Below, in pieces: positions 63,613-64,000 of a DNA stretch of 64,000 bases; within the stretch, counting starts at the first letter, position 1; each line of letters opens with the position of its first letter. The notes under the pieces were generated by a model, which had not been told where the DNA came from, did no database searches, and saw only the letters and a program-made list of their open reading frames with translations. The DNA is from Rhynchopus sp. YZ270_cl-10 (lineage: Eukaryota > Euglenozoa > Diplonemea > Diplonemida > Diplonemidae), in contig OZ037893.1 of the NCBI GenBank assembly GCA_964035575.1, forward strand, positions 868,001-932,000. The letters are read 5' to 3'. Both the position numbers and the translations under genes were made by a program.

Positions 63613-64000
63613 ATGCCTCCGCGCATGGAGCCACGCGCCACTGTGCTGTCCGTCTCCGATGCTAGCTCTTGGAGAGGGCGGCCTTTGAGGGAGTACAGTC
63701 CTATGTTTGGCCGTCTCCCTGCTGCGTTTCAGCCTATTGTGGATCATGACCCGGATGGGGAAGGGTTTTGCATTGTGAGGAGGGGGAGGGTCAATGCCAG
63801 TAGTAGACAGCATTCTGCGACGTTCACGCGGTCAGAGACGGAGAGCTGCCGGCAGCCAACTGAATACGATGATTTGGATGACGAAGGGCATGCGAGCATT
63901 GCTGCGTCTGTTGTCGCATTGGTGAAATCAATTCTCGGCATCGGTCTTGTCTCCATGCCATACATCTGCAGTGAGGTCGGCATCGTACCGTATCTACTGT
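63613..64000 (+). CDS. Amino acid transporter (AAAP/SLC38-type), 3' end outside the window
   Basis: The frame opens at ATG 63613 and runs off the window after 129 residues. Residues 1-95 are hydrophilic and probably cytoplasmic, ending in acidic YDDLDDEGHA. Residues ~97-129 (SIAASVVALVKSILGIGLVS, then MPYICSEVGIVPYLL) match the first membrane helix of the amino acid/auxin permease family, with its 'NxxKxxxGxGxLxMPY' pattern. Full proteins have 10-11 helices and move amino acids across the plasma or vacuolar membrane. The substrate cannot be told from this part. Confidence 0.8.
   Translation, partial: MPPRMEPRATVLSVSDASSWRGRPLREYSPMFGRLPAAFQPIVDHDPDGEGFCIVRRGRVNASSRQHSATFTRSETESCRQPTEYDDLDDEGHASIAASVVALVKSILGIGLVSMPYICSEVGIVPYLL

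Overview
This is nuclear DNA of a eukaryotic microbe that very probably carries a cilium or flagellum. The evidence is a set of spliced genes for typical eukaryotic proteins: PACRG, a polycystin channel, NUP50, ATG10, mitochondrial BCS1, a PIWI protein, and a TSNAXIP1-like axonemal protein. I found 16 protein genes. All lie on the + strand, several only 120-265 bp apart. Ten seem to be single-exon or show no intron in the window. The other seven gene models... counted individually have 14 introns in total, and every intron begins GTAT. A one-strand array with close spacing resembles the directional gene clusters of Euglenozoa (kinetoplastids, diplonemids), but no spliced-leader gene or other diagnostic marker is visible, so the lineage stays open.

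Layout. 1-5658: 3' part of a giant coiled-coil gene. 7.9-13.5 kb: a PDZ protein, a small two-exon membrane protein and a large multi-pass surface protein. 13.5-26.7 kb: a gene desert full of short repeats, foldbacks and MITE-like elements. 26.7-29.5 kb: polycystin channel. 31.9-33.2 kb: PACRG. 34.3-34.9 kb: a nearly perfect 615-bp inverted repeat. 35.1-37.1 kb: SPFH/band-7 protein. 37.8-38.5 kb: a hAT-type MITE with an intact 8-bp target duplication. 39.3-41.2 kb: NUP50. 42.7-48.7 kb: ATG10, BCS1 and PIWI. 49.0-53.3 kb: a second repeat block holding a 2-kb element with GGGAACC-rich terminal inverted repeats. 53.5-60.2 kb: TSNAXIP1-like protein and two tandem NXPE/PC-esterase-like genes. 61.1-62.2 kb: a secreted class I haem peroxidase. 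63.6 kb to the end: the start of an amino-acid transporter.

The genes do not form one pathway. Groups that make sense are flagellar/ciliary (PACRG, TSNAXIP1-like, possibly polycystin and the coiled-coil protein), secretory/cell surface (two NXPE-like enzymes, LamG-like multi-pass protein, secreted peroxidase), and housekeeping (NUP50, ATG10, BCS1).

The most unusual signal is outside the genes. Roughly 25 short units of 30-50 nt are scattered between genes and inside two introns. Many fold into a stem-loop with the loop ACGAGAG (or a close variant) and stems that differ in sequence but still pair, followed by a pyrimidine tract. Nearly all run in the same direction as the genes. This suggests that they act in RNA, perhaps in processing or termination of transcripts. 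All statements come from reading the sequence by eye; no search or folding program was run.
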